Below, piece by piece: positions 7,317-15,250 of a stretch of DNA of 64,000 nucleotides. The notes under the pieces are model-generated. The model did no database searches. It saw nothing but the letters and a program-made list of their open reading frames with translations, and was not told where the DNA came from. Each line of letters starts with the position of its first letter. Within the stretch, counting starts at the first letter, position 1. The stretch covers positions 1,824,728-1,888,727 of the forward strand of contig NZ_SJPG01000001.1 in the NCBI RefSeq assembly GCF_007859715.1, in the 5' to 3' direction. The position numbers and the translations under genes are program-made. The DNA comes from Rubinisphaera italica (lineage in GTDB: Bacteria > Planctomycetota > Planctomycetia > Planctomycetales > Planctomycetaceae).

Positions 7317-7384
7317 TACTCCGTTCGGGAATCGCACACGATCTGCGAACTTCAATGGCTCACGCCGCGACTACGCACCGGAGA
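7317..7384 (-). tRNA. tRNA-Gln (anticodon TTG), degenerate
   Basis: The acceptor pairs at five of seven positions (CTCCG/CGGAG core). The anticodon stem TGAGC/GTTCG closes CATTGAA, giving TTG (Gln, CAA) but with A at position 33. The T-arm has one mismatch. It may be non-functional. Confidence 0.5.
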
Positions 7385-7385
7385 G

Positions 7386-7456
7386 AGCGTCCAGTGGGAG
7401 TCGAACCCACACATCCGCCATGGCAAGGCAGTAGGCTGCCGCTACATCATGGACGC
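7386..7456 (-). tRNA. tRNA-Gly (anticodon GCC)
   Basis: The acceptor GCGTCCA/TGGACGC and T-arm GTGGG-TTCGACT-CCCAC are perfect. The anticodon stem CTGCC/GGCGG closes TTGCCAT, anticodon GCC. Confidence 0.88.
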
Positions 7457-7489
7457 TTGATTGGTTACCGAGTTGTCAAAGATCAAAAG

Positions 7490-7560
7490 AGCACCGGAAG
7501 GGAATCGAACCCTCGTTGCCACATTACGAGTGCGGTGTCTTGCCGCTGGACTACCTGTGC
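7490..7560 (-). tRNA. tRNA-Thr (anticodon CGT)
   Basis: Acceptor GCACAGG/CCGGTGC has one mismatch. D-stem GTCC/AGAC region, and anticodon stem CCGCA/TGTGG closing CTCGTAA, anticodon CGT (ACG). T-arm GAGGG-TTCGATT-CCCTT. Confidence 0.87.
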
Positions 7561-7621
7561 TTATCCATTGCCGATCGTCGTATGGACCGTGTTGAGTTGT
7601 GAACGTACGTTGAGCGAGTAG

Positions 7622-7693
7622 TGGGCTGGGAGGCGCTCGAATCCTCGTCTGCGGTTCTTCAGACCGCTGCTAGGCCATCTCAGCTACCAGCCC
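7622..7693 (-). tRNA. tRNA-Phe (anticodon GAA), first gene of the array
   Basis: The acceptor GGGCTGG/CCAGCCC is perfect. The anticodon stem GCGGT/ACCGC closes CTGAAGA, anticodon GAA. The T-arm GAGGA-TTCGAGC-GCCTC has one A-G mismatch. It is the first gene in the direction of transcription. Confidence 0.87.
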
Positions 7694-7713
7694 ATAGGTT
7701 ATGTATAGGCACG

Positions 7714-7749
7714 AAAAAAGGCCCAGTGTCGCACGTGACACCGGACCTT
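7714..7749 (-). terminator. Rho-independent terminator just upstream of the tRNA array
   Basis: On the minus strand a 13-bp stem (AAGGTCCGGTGTC with GACACTGGGCCTT) around a 6-nt loop is followed by six T. Two positions are G-U wobbles in the minus-strand RNA but would be mismatches on the plus strand, which fixes the direction. It lies 21 bases before the first tRNA, so it would shield the array from upstream transcription. Confidence 0.8.
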
Positions 7750-8190
7750 ATTGAAAGGCTTCAGGCAATAGCCTGGGTCACAAGCGCAGAGGGGACGGGC
7801 ACATATTGGCCGATTGTTGGTCAGATCGCCCGTCACTTTTGGTGCCGCCAAGATAACTGTATGTAATCGTAAACATTGGAGAACTCTGTCTTGTCCTGTT
7901 CAGGTGATGTTGGTTGTCTGCGTGGTTAGACGCGAAATGCACAAAATGGTTCGCGCCATTTTGTCATCAATCAAAATATAATGCGCTTCGTGTGGTTTTT
8001 ATTTCGAGAAACCCATGCTTTTCTGGAAGTATTTATAGATGCCACTGTCACATAAAGTCTTTGAGCGATGTATTTCTTCGATGATTGAGTGTGACAGTTC
8101 AATCATGGCTATCTGCAACATTTCATCTTGATGCTGGGGAGACCAACTCCTTTACCTTATGAATAACTCTGACTTCGACTGAAGCGGAGA
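7750..8190. other. Intergenic stretch upstream of the tRNA array
   Basis: No recognisable protein gene. A 32-codon minus-strand frame (7876-7778, starting MFTITYSYLGG) ends shortly before the terminator at 7749-7714, but it matches no family I know. The terminator implies that something is transcribed leftward through here, possibly a small RNA. Confidence 0.4.
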
Positions 8191-8451
8191 ATGGACCGGG
8201 GTAAGCGGTTTATCGAGACGGTCAAGCTGGAATACCTCAATAAGTGTATTGAGTTTGGCAAGAAGCATCTCGATGATCTGATGGACGAATTCGCGAGTTA
8301 TTACAATACGAAGAGATCGCATATGGCACGGGTCCACCTGCCACCGATCCAAGAGGAATCTGAAGAAGTGGCGACAATTCCCATCGATCAGATTGAGGAG
8401 AGAAAAAACGTCGGCGGCTTGATCAAGTCGTTTGAGTGGAAGGTGGCTTGA
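8191..8451 (+). pseudogene. C-terminal fragment of an rve-type integrase/transposase
   Basis: The 86-residue frame starts inside the catalytic domain. RFIETVKLEYLNKCIEFGKK followed by the YYNTKRSH motif matches the end of rve integrase cores (usual form ERFxxSIKxECLxR...HYNxERPH). The N-terminal zinc-finger or HTH region and the first catalytic aspartates are absent. Related fragments lie at 32306-32353 (same C-terminal peptide, VGGLIKSF) and 42733-42885, so one extinct element left at least three scars in this window. Confidence 0.8.
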
Positions 8452-8720
8452 TCAGTCAGTCCATAACGTTCAACAGCTTCTGATGTGCCAATTCTCTCAC
8501 ACCGCTTCATGTAGGCGAAATTCTCAGCGTCTGAGCTTCCAACCTTGTAGTGGTATATCTCACTGGCTTTGGTATTATCCGGTGATCGTATTTTGAGTCA
8601 CAGATCACATTCGTTGTACCGAAGACGGACGTTCCGTTTCTAGCATGAAGCTCCAGTATGTTCGATGACCGTCTTTTACTGCATAGTGATCGATACTTAC
8701 AACTATGGAAACCAGATACT
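8452..8720. other. Intergenic gap before the NHL pseudogene
   Basis: No gene is seen. Around 8552-8622 there is a stretch resembling 505-565 upstream of the serine hydrolase (shared core TCACAGATCAYATTCGTT). This could be a common promoter region or an old repeat. Confidence 0.4.
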
Positions 8721-9774
8721 ATGAAATATTTGAATCGTAAGATTCTTTTTGGCGTTGCCCTCATTTTTGCGAGCGATCATTATCGCGGTTCCGGCCGCAG
8801 CCGATGAACGTGTCACAGGTCGGGTCGAGGGAGGTGGCGGGGACATCGCTGCAGCCGACGTTACCCTTTGGGCAGCTGGGCTGGGTGCTCCCAAAAAACT
8901 CGGCGAGACGCAGACTACGGACGATGGAAGCTTCGAACTGAAGATTCCCGACGACTGGAATGAAGATGGCGTGCTATAAATCATCGTCAGGGGGCCTATC
9001 CCGCGATCACCTTGATGGCCACATTAGGGATCTATTCGCCAAAGCAAGTAACAATCAACAAACTTACCACCGTGACCCGCTTCCCGGCGAGCGACCCCGG
9101 CAAAGCCGTAGAAATCAAGGTCGGCTTCAGCCCACATGCCATTGCAATCGAAAGCCAGGGCAATGCCTGGGTCGGCAACCTCATTGGGCTTCCAGACACG
9201 TTGGAGAAAGTGGCTCTGGTCAAACAGAAGCTTGAACGCAAGGCCGAAGCCTTGGGAAGCCTTGGAAGGGGCGATGTCGGCTGATCAATTAGCAGCCAAG
9301 ATGTGGATTAACCTCTGGAACATCATCAATGATTATCCCGGTGGTAATGTTTCAATGATTACTCCTGATGGCACGGCGCATGGCCCCTTTAACGCGGGCG
9401 GCGCTATCACTGGCCCGTGGGGGATCGCTATCGACGGCAATGACAATGTCTGGATTGCAAGTTCTACCAGCCATTCTGTGGCCCAACTTCGCGGCGTTCA
9501 CCCCGAAACCTAATCCCCGGGCTTTAAGACTGGCGACCCGGTCACCCCATTCGAGGGCTACATCGGCGGGCTACAAATCATCGCGCCTATAGCTCTTGAT
9601 GCCGCCGGAAATGTCTGGGATGGCAACAGCTTTCACGATACCAAAGCGGGATTCAGTAAAGCTCCGCCAGAAGCCCAGTCCACCATGTTCCCCGCCCACA
9701 CTATGATACTAATCTATGGAGTGGCAAAACCTGTGCGCACACCACTCATCGGGCCTGTTCGAACCTGGAAGTAA
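8721..9774 (+). pseudogene. Frameshifted NHL-repeat (Vgb-like) secreted protein
   Basis: The gene starts MKYLNRKILFGVALIFA, then shifts frame into ADERVTGRVEGGGGDIAAADVTLW (a carboxypeptidase-regulatory-like domain), shifts again into FSPHAIAIESQGNAWVGNL (NHL beta-propeller blade), then GPWGIAIDGNDNVWIASS, and ends with the family-typical tail AKPVRTPLIGPVRT. At least three frameshifts or stops break it, so no full product can be made. Intact relatives are large exported beta-propeller proteins of unknown function related to virginiamycin B lyase. Confidence 0.8.
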
Positions 9775-9821
9775 TACTCTGGCATCTAGTCACATATACA
9801 CTTTTTTAGTAAGTGAATCTC

Positions 9822-9929
9822 ATGAAACTCTCACAATTCGCAATGTCACTGCTCCTCATCCTTGCACCACTTTCGGCCCTGCAGTCTACGGGGGGCAATG
9901 ACTGGCTGATTCGCATGCTCCAGGACTAA
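9822..9929 (+). pseudogene. Orphan signal peptide fused to an IS110 scrap
   Basis: The 35-codon frame starts with a textbook signal peptide (MKLSQFAMSLLLILAPLSAL), then runs into NDWLIRML, a peptide from the IS110 transposase also found at 11731-11759. It is the start of an exported-protein gene cut off by mobile DNA. The rest of that gene is not in the window. Confidence 0.65.
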
Positions 9930-9979
9930 CGCTGTCTCTTCAGATAGCATGTTGGTCTCAAGCAATACCACACCGCTTT

Positions 9980-11353
9980 TTATCCGAGGCCCGGGATGCT
10001 CCATCCGTCCCGATATGTTTGCGTAACCAGAGAAGTTGCTTCCGGACTATTGGTAAATGTTTGGTTGACGTGGTCCCAGTGAAGCCAGTCGTTGCTAACT
10101 CGATCGGCCATCGCACCAACCAACACAGCCTCGGTGAGTGGCCCTCCATGACTAAAATCGTCACATGATTTGCGGCCCTCGATAACGGCATCGACCCAAT
10201 CGTGGTAGTGATCTTGTTTTGCCAAATGACTTTGATTCTTACCTACGGTCGACTTTGCTTCGGGTAATACAACCGGCATTCCCCCACGATAGTTTTTAAA
10301 TATTGTCCCCGACTCACCAATCCAGCATGTGCCGGATTCCGGTAGCGATTCCACTCCAGTCGGTAATGGAATCCGGGTCGCGTCCGGTCGTTGATCACCG
10401 TCATGCCACGTCAGTTTGACTGTGTCGTCAGCCGTGATATCGCTCCCTGGGAAGACGAGTTCTACCTGCCGCTGCTTTCCCCAAAGTGGCCCAGTTGTGA
10501 TTGGAGTCAACTGGCGTACTCGAAGTGGTGCGGTCAACTTCAATGCGTCAAAGCTGGTGTCGAAATGGTGACAACCCATGTCCCCCATTTCACCGACACC
10601 AAACCCATACCATGCACGCCACGTCCCTGGATGGTAGGTGTTGGCAAAATAAGGTCGAGGCGTTTGCACGCCTAGCCAAAGATCCCAATCCAAGTTAGCG
10701 GGAACGACCTGGCCACGGCCACTGATGTCGGTGTTTTTCGGCCACCAACTGAGTTTCTTATTCTCCCACAGGATCACTTCCTTGATCTTACCGATAACTC
10801 CACTGCGAATGAGTTCAACAGTGTGTCGACTCTCGATGCTTGAACGACCTTGATTTCCTAACTGCGTGACAACGCCCGCCTTGGCAGCCTCTTGTGTAAT
10901 CACGCGGCATTCGTGCAACGTACTGGCCATAGGTTTTTGCAAGTAAATATGTTTTTTTTCACGGATCGCGGTGACGGCTGGTGCGGCGTGCATGTGATCC
11001 GGCGTGCCGATGGTAACGGCATCGAATTTGTCAGCATATTCAGCCAGTAAATTTCGCCAATCTCGATGTAGAGAGGCATCGGGATATTTTCGTGAGGCCA
11101 CAGAGAGATTATTCGAGTCCACATCACACAATGCTGTAATATGAACTTTGGGATGTGACGCTACGCTTTCCATCGTCCGTCCGCCCATGCCACCCACACC
11201 AATACATGCAACTTGCAAACTCGACTTAAGTGAAGAACTGCGAACTATTGCAGGACAACCGATGACTCCGACAGTAGCAACAGCGGCGTTTTTCAGAAGC
11301 TGTCGGCGTGTGAGAGAAGGGCTGTTAATGTTTGAGGAAATTAGATTTGTCAT
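9980..11353 (-). CDS. Tat-exported Gfo/Idh/MocA-family oxidoreductase
   Basis: This 457-residue protein starts with a twin-arginine type leader (R16-R17-Q-L-L-K, then a hydrophobic stretch to about residue 36). A Rossmann nucleotide motif follows at G52-V-G-G-M-G57, with CDVDS near residue 76. YLQKP (K140) stands where the family has its EKP catalytic lysine; the glutamate is replaced by glutamine. The family oxidises or epimerises sugars and inositols with tightly held NAD(P). Exported copies are greatly expanded in planctomycetes, but substrates are mostly unknown. It is probably monocistronic: the region before it is IS110 debris and the next minus-strand gene is 1 kb away. Confidence 0.88.
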   Translation of the reverse strand: MTNLISSNINSPSLTRRQLLKNAAVATVGVIGCPAIVRSSSLKSSLQVACIGVGGMGGRTMESVASHPKVHITALCDVDSNNLSVASRKYPDASLHRDWRNLLAEYADKFDAVTIGTPDHMHAAPAVTAIREKKHIYLQKPMASTLHECRVITQEAAKAGVVTQLGNQGRSSIESRHTVELIRSGVIGKIKEVILWENKKLSWWPKNTDISGRGQVVPANLDWDLWLGVQTPRPYFANTYHPGTWRAWYGFGVGEMGDMGCHHFDTSFDALKLTAPLRVRQLTPITTGPLWGKQRQVELVFPGSDITADDTVKLTWHDGDQRPDATRIPLPTGVESLPESGTCWIGESGTIFKNYRGGMPVVLPEAKSTVGKNQSHLAKQDHYHDWVDAVIEGRKSCDDFSHGGPLTEAVLVGAMADRVSNDWLHWDHVNQTFTNSPEATSLVTQTYRDGWSIPGLG

Positions 11354-11451
11354 AGCTTGCTCTTAAATAATGATGTTGTTTAATAGTTTAATCGAGTTAG
11401 GACACTTCAGCGAACCAATATGCCAACTTCCGTTGTTTATGCAAAAGTCTA

Positions 11452-11795
11452 TTGACATCGATGAAAAAGCAATATCCCAAGTGAGGTGGTTTTCCTGTGG
11501 AGAAGGTATTACTTCCTGTTTTTACGGAAAGACCGCTATTTTCTTTCTCGGTATCGATCAGTACGCACAACAACTGATCATATCGCTAAGAAACTTTAGA
11601 TGGTGATGTCCTGCTTGCTCGACTGGTCTCCACAGAGGACAAAGTAATATTTTACATTTCTTTCACCGACTCACGCAACGCAATGTTGAGTTATAGGAAT
11701 CGTTCATTGCTGTCCTCGAAGACTGAGGGTTCAACGACTGGCTGATTCGTATGCTGCGAGTTTATCGCTGCCAAAAGGTGATCCTGATCCCACTC
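11452..11795 (+). pseudogene. IS110 transposase remnant: left end and N-terminal half
   Basis: The left end (ATTGACATCGATGAAAAAGC) leads to FLGIDQYAQQLIIS and DVLLARLVSTE. After a gap comes ESFIAVLED, a stop, then GFNDWLIRMLRVYRC and QKVILIP. These are the first ~100 residues of a DEDD-type IS110 transposase, with LGID holding the first catalytic aspartate, broken by stops. It is the most complete transposase trace in the window and identifies the parent of the short repeats. Confidence 0.75.
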
Positions 11796-11999
11796 TGATA
11801 AGCAATAAACCCATACTGACTGTTAATGATCATGGAATAACAGAAAATAGAGCAGATACCTGGATTACTCACTCTGTATCAGGCCACTCAATGCGGCTTC
11901 GATCATTTCTATCTTTGCCAGACCACTTTTCAATGAGTCTGGAATCTTCTTCTGTCCCCAATAGGCTCCTGCCATTTGACCACAGTTTGCCCTCTGTTG

Positions 12000-12222
12000 T
12001 GTTTGCGCGTACGGCTCGCTCGTCAGGTCTCCACTCAGCTTTGCAAGATTTTGCAATTATTCGACCAGCTCACTCTGCGATGTGCTGAACTCAATGAATT
12101 AGTTACCGTAGGTCTGAATCCGCCTGAATCAGCATACGAGTTTTTCGATGCGGAATGTTTTGTTTTGACTCTTATGACAAGAATTCGTTAAAAAACTACA
12201 GAATGTCTTGAGAAATAGCACC
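12000..12222 (+). pseudogene. Second IS110 transposase scrap and right end
   Basis: LARQVSTQLCKILQLFDQLTLRCAEL (12010-12090) repeats the region that follows the N-terminus in the other copies, in a different frame. At 12183-12222 the conserved right-end motif (CAGAATGTCTTGAGAAATAGC) closes the debris field. Confidence 0.7.
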
Positions 12223-12435
12223 CCACCATATCAAGTATTAAAAATATTGATTGGCCATATATTCGCCCCACCACGGCGAATGCTCAGCCAGGATATGCAA
12301 AGGGTATTAGACAAAAGTTTGGAGATTCATCTAATTCTGGGGATTCAGACACCGTAATAAATTTTTACACCCGACGGTTTCAATGGTACCAAGCTTGGGA
12401 CGGGGTAGTCGGGAGCTTTGCCATACACAAACTGC
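12223..12435. other. Intergenic gap downstream of the sugar isomerase gene
   Basis: About 210 bases between the IS110 right end and the stop of the minus-strand sugar isomerase gene. I see no gene or clear terminator. Confidence 0.4.
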
Positions 12436-13440
12436 TTACACGTTGGCTTGTTTTAGTCCCAGCATCCGATCGAGGGAATCTGCGGTCTGATAGATGAGGG
12501 CTTCGGGGAAATGCTGATAGGCATGAAAGTACTCGAACGTCAAATAACCATCGTAATTAACCTCTGCGAACGCTTCCAAGACCGCAGGCCAATTCGTTGT
12601 TCCATCCAGCAGTGGGCGGAACGATTCCAATGAATGATCCGTTCCATTCTTGGTGTATTCTTTCAAGTGAACGTTCTTGATTCGTTTGCCGAGAATTGGA
12701 ATCCAATGTTCGGGGAATTGGTATTCCATGATGTTCCCAGTGTCAAAGTGAGCTTGGACATACTGGCTTGAGAAGCTGTCGATAAACTCGACCATTTCCA
12801 TCGGCGAAAGTAAGAAGCCATTGAAGAAGATGTTCTCGATATTCAGATGAACCTTTAACTTCTCAGCCTTCGGGAGTAGCCGACGAATTGCCTCGCGAGC
12901 GCGTTTGTCGCAGACATCATTTGGCGTTGGATCGTGATCTGCCCGCCACGGCATGTGTACCGCTCCGGGAACAACAAGCAGGTTATCAGTACCCAGATCG
13001 TGTGCTGCTTGCGTCATTTTAGCAGCCAGTTCCATTCCGCGCGCACGTTCCGCAGGATCGTTGCTCGTCAGAGGGTAGGGCCAAAAGAGGAACGAGCAAA
13101 GACCACTGATCTCGATGCCAATTTCATCCGCCATCCGACGGATGGCTGTAAACTCTTTCGTGTCCGATTTGGGAGACAGGTCACTTTCGAGATCATAATT
13201 CAGCTCAATTCCGTCAAAGCCTGCGTCCTTGGCAAGCTGGAGGCATTGCTTCAGAGTCATCTTGTCGGGATATGGAAACGCCCAAAGGTTGATCGATTTT
13301 TTCATCGAATACTTGGGACGCTTCACGGCGAGAGAGTCTTGGGCTAATGATTCATTCCCATTGCCTGAGGCGACAAAGGCAGCACCACCAAAAGCTGCAT
13401 AAGCCAAAAGTTCACGTCGTTTAAGAGAATCAGGATTCAT
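12436..13440 (-). CDS. Exported sugar phosphate isomerase/epimerase-like TIM-barrel protein
   Basis: The protein belongs to the xylose isomerase-like / AP endonuclease 2 TIM-barrel family. DAGFDGIELNYD (strand 2), HLNIENIFFN with its glutamate ligand, HFDTGNI (metal-binding D/H) and NVHLKEY (H and E ligands) are in the expected order. The start is set at the ATG at 13440 because AAGGAAG lies 7 bases upstream; an upstream ATG (13473) would add 11 residues without a ribosome site. The leader has RRELLAYAAFGGAAFVASG, suggesting Tat export. Such planctomycete enzymes act on unknown sugars or inositols. It is 128 bases upstream of nothing obvious and is followed by IS110 debris. Confidence 0.87.
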   Translation of the reverse strand: MNPDSLKRRELLAYAAFGGAAFVASGNGNESLAQDSLAVKRPKYSMKKSINLWAFPYPDKMTLKQCLQLAKDAGFDGIELNYDLESDLSPKSDTKEFTAIRRMADEIGIEISGLCSFLFWPYPLTSNDPAERARGMELAAKMTQAAHDLGTDNLLVVPGAVHMPWRADHDPTPNDVCDKRAREAIRRLLPKAEKLKVHLNIENIFFNGFLLSPMEMVEFIDSFSSQYVQAHFDTGNIMEYQFPEHWIPILGKRIKNVHLKEYTKNGTDHSLESFRPLLDGTTNWPAVLEAFAEVNYDGYLTFEYFHAYQHFPEALIYQTADSLDRMLGLKQANV

Positions 13441-13568
13441 AGATGCTTCCTTTTCTAAGCTCTGCAATGTCACCTTTGAGCATGAGTTGTATCATCTGTT
13501 GCAGTCGACGACGATAACACCGCACATAAGATGCTCGCATATAATATGTACCAAGTAGAAGTGTCCCA

Positions 13569-14486
13569 TTACCAGGCGAGTTCCTGTTGCGTTAAGTGCT
13601 GAGCGTGGTTGGGATCGGTGCAGCGAAGTGTTAACTGCATTCCAGTCGCGGTCAGGGCAGCGTCCACCCAGCCGATGGGACTGGTCTCGTTGAAGGCGTA
13701 GCCAATCGGTGGGAGGTTGATCAGGTGCAGGCCGCTATCTCGCTGTTTCACACTCCAGCTATGTGTATGACCGAAGACGTAAGCTTTGACATGTGGCAGC
13801 GATTCAAGCAACTCGAACAGAGCCAGTGAATCCTGTAGACCTGTCACACGGGCATCTTCGCGAGCGTCGAACTGCGGGTTGTGATGCCCAAGTACGATTG
13901 CGGGTTTTTCGCGATTCGCCTTCAATGCTGAACTAAGCCAGTCGAGTTGCTGGGCGCCGATTTCGCCTGTGACGTTATTGACCTTTTGCAACGTATCCGT
14001 CAGAAACCAATTGGCGTGTTTCGTTTCGATCCGAGAAACGTGCTTGCCTTCAACAGCTTGGGTTTCCTCATTGAGGCTTGCAAACTGTTTCAGAAACGCC
14101 GTGCGATCATCATGATTACCGAGTGCCATATGGAGTGGAATGTTCGCTGCTGGAAACGCCACCAACAGTGATGCCAGTGTTCGATAATCTTCAGGCAGAC
14201 CAACGTTAAAGGCACAGTCGCCATCAATGAAAGCCTGTGCTGGTTGCTGCGGTTGAGCAATAACATCAGCGATCACCTTCTGCAGGTTAGCTGACATGAC
14301 CGAACCGCGAACGACCTTCGTCGCGTCCGCATCGATGTGCGTGTCCGACAACAACGCCACATGCTCAGGGACATTTTGTTGCTTATCGTCGCCCAACACT
14401 TGTCCAAACGTCAGCATGCTCGCTCCAGCAACGAGCGACGTTTGCAGGAATTCGCGTCGATGAAGACGGGTGTAGTGAATCGGCAT
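13569..14486 (-). CDS. Tat-exported calcineurin-like metallophosphoesterase
   Basis: The 305 residues include a leader with R10-R11-E-F-L-Q (Tat type). All metallophosphoesterase motifs are present in order: D48-T-H50 (LLSDTHID), GD in FIDGDCAFN, GNHD, GHHN and GHTH near the C-terminus. These coordinate a two-metal centre that hydrolyses phosphomonoesters or diesters. The substrate is not evident. It lies 95 bases upstream of the sugar isomerase gene on the same strand and could share its transcript. An IS110 left end sits directly upstream. Confidence 0.9.
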   Translation of the reverse strand: MPIHYTRLHRREFLQTSLVAGASMLTFGQVLGDDKQQNVPEHVALLSDTHIDADATKVVRGSVMSANLQKVIADVIAQPQQPAQAFIDGDCAFNVGLPEDYRTLASLLVAFPAANIPLHMALGNHDDRTAFLKQFASLNEETQAVEGKHVSRIETKHANWFLTDTLQKVNNVTGEIGAQQLDWLSSALKANREKPAIVLGHHNPQFDAREDARVTGLQDSLALFELLESLPHVKAYVFGHTHSWSVKQRDSGLHLINLPPIGYAFNETSPIGWVDAALTATGMQLTLRCTDPNHAQHLTQQELAW

Positions 14487-14619
14487 ACTGAATTCCTTTA
14501 CGAGATGGTTTCGATCACGATGGTGTATGATACAAATACAAACATCATTCTACTAGAATTCGTGACTGAGTGGCATCGTTTTGGGTTGTGAGATTACTTC
14601 TGGGATGCAAATGCTCACA

Positions 14620-14850
14620 TTCCTTCAATAGCGATGAAAGAACTGCTTTGAGTAGCAATTGTGATTTCCCTATGGCTGGGGAATCATACTCACTCTTTCT
14701 CACAAGAGGACGACCATGCTCTTTCTCGGTATCGATCAACATTCACGATAACTGACCATCTCCGTCAGAGACCGGCAGGGCAATGTCCTGCTCGCTCATC
14801 AGGTCTCCACACGGCCAGCCAGGATTTTGCAATGCTTCAGATCGGTGGGA
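14620..14850 (+). repeat. IS110-derived repeat, left part with transposase start
   Basis: Left end, hairpin (GATTTCCC...GGGGAATC), then MLFLGIDQHSR, a stop, LTISVRDRQGNVLLAHQVSTRP. It keeps about 45 codons of transposase before the match is lost. No right end is seen. Confidence 0.8.
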
Positions 14851-15250
14851 TCCTGTTGTGTTTGACCGCATCTATTAAGAATTATACAGATTGTAATAAT
14901 AGTCAAACCCCATCAATCCGTTGAAAATCTCAGGCTGGCCCGACCGAGTCGGTTAGGTCGAGGAACAAGAGATGCAGGCGAGATTCGGATTCAATTTGCT
15001 AAGTCTGGTTTGAGCACTGTACGGTCTACAGGATGACGATATCTTGCCAATTTTATTGACCCCAGCCTGAACGGCTGGGCTTAAAACTCGTCGTCTGAAG
15101 CGTGATTTAACAGAGAAGTGCTGAACGTATCGGTCTGTTGCGATTAGTGTTCTACTTAGGGTAATCTGTTATCACTATTGTCTCGCGAAAAACAATGAAC
15201 AGGACTTAGCCATAACACCTGTACCGAAAGTTCTCTTTCTGAGGTCAAGC
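14851..15250. other. Intergenic stretch upstream of the CehA/McbA-type gene
   Basis: About 400 bases without a gene. CCCAGCC-TGAAC-GGCTGGG at 15060-15078 forms a 7-bp hairpin followed by CTTAAAAC; it is too weak a T-run to call a terminator. Confidence 0.4.

Noticed and set aside
4190..7693. CRISPR array
   Set aside because: The regular spacing here comes from tRNA genes; the repeated motif is the T-loop, not identical direct repeats with unique spacers. No cas gene is present.
7355..7866. Plus-strand frames at 7355-7621 and 7621-7866
   Set aside because: They run antisense to tRNA genes and across the terminator; no ribosome site or family.
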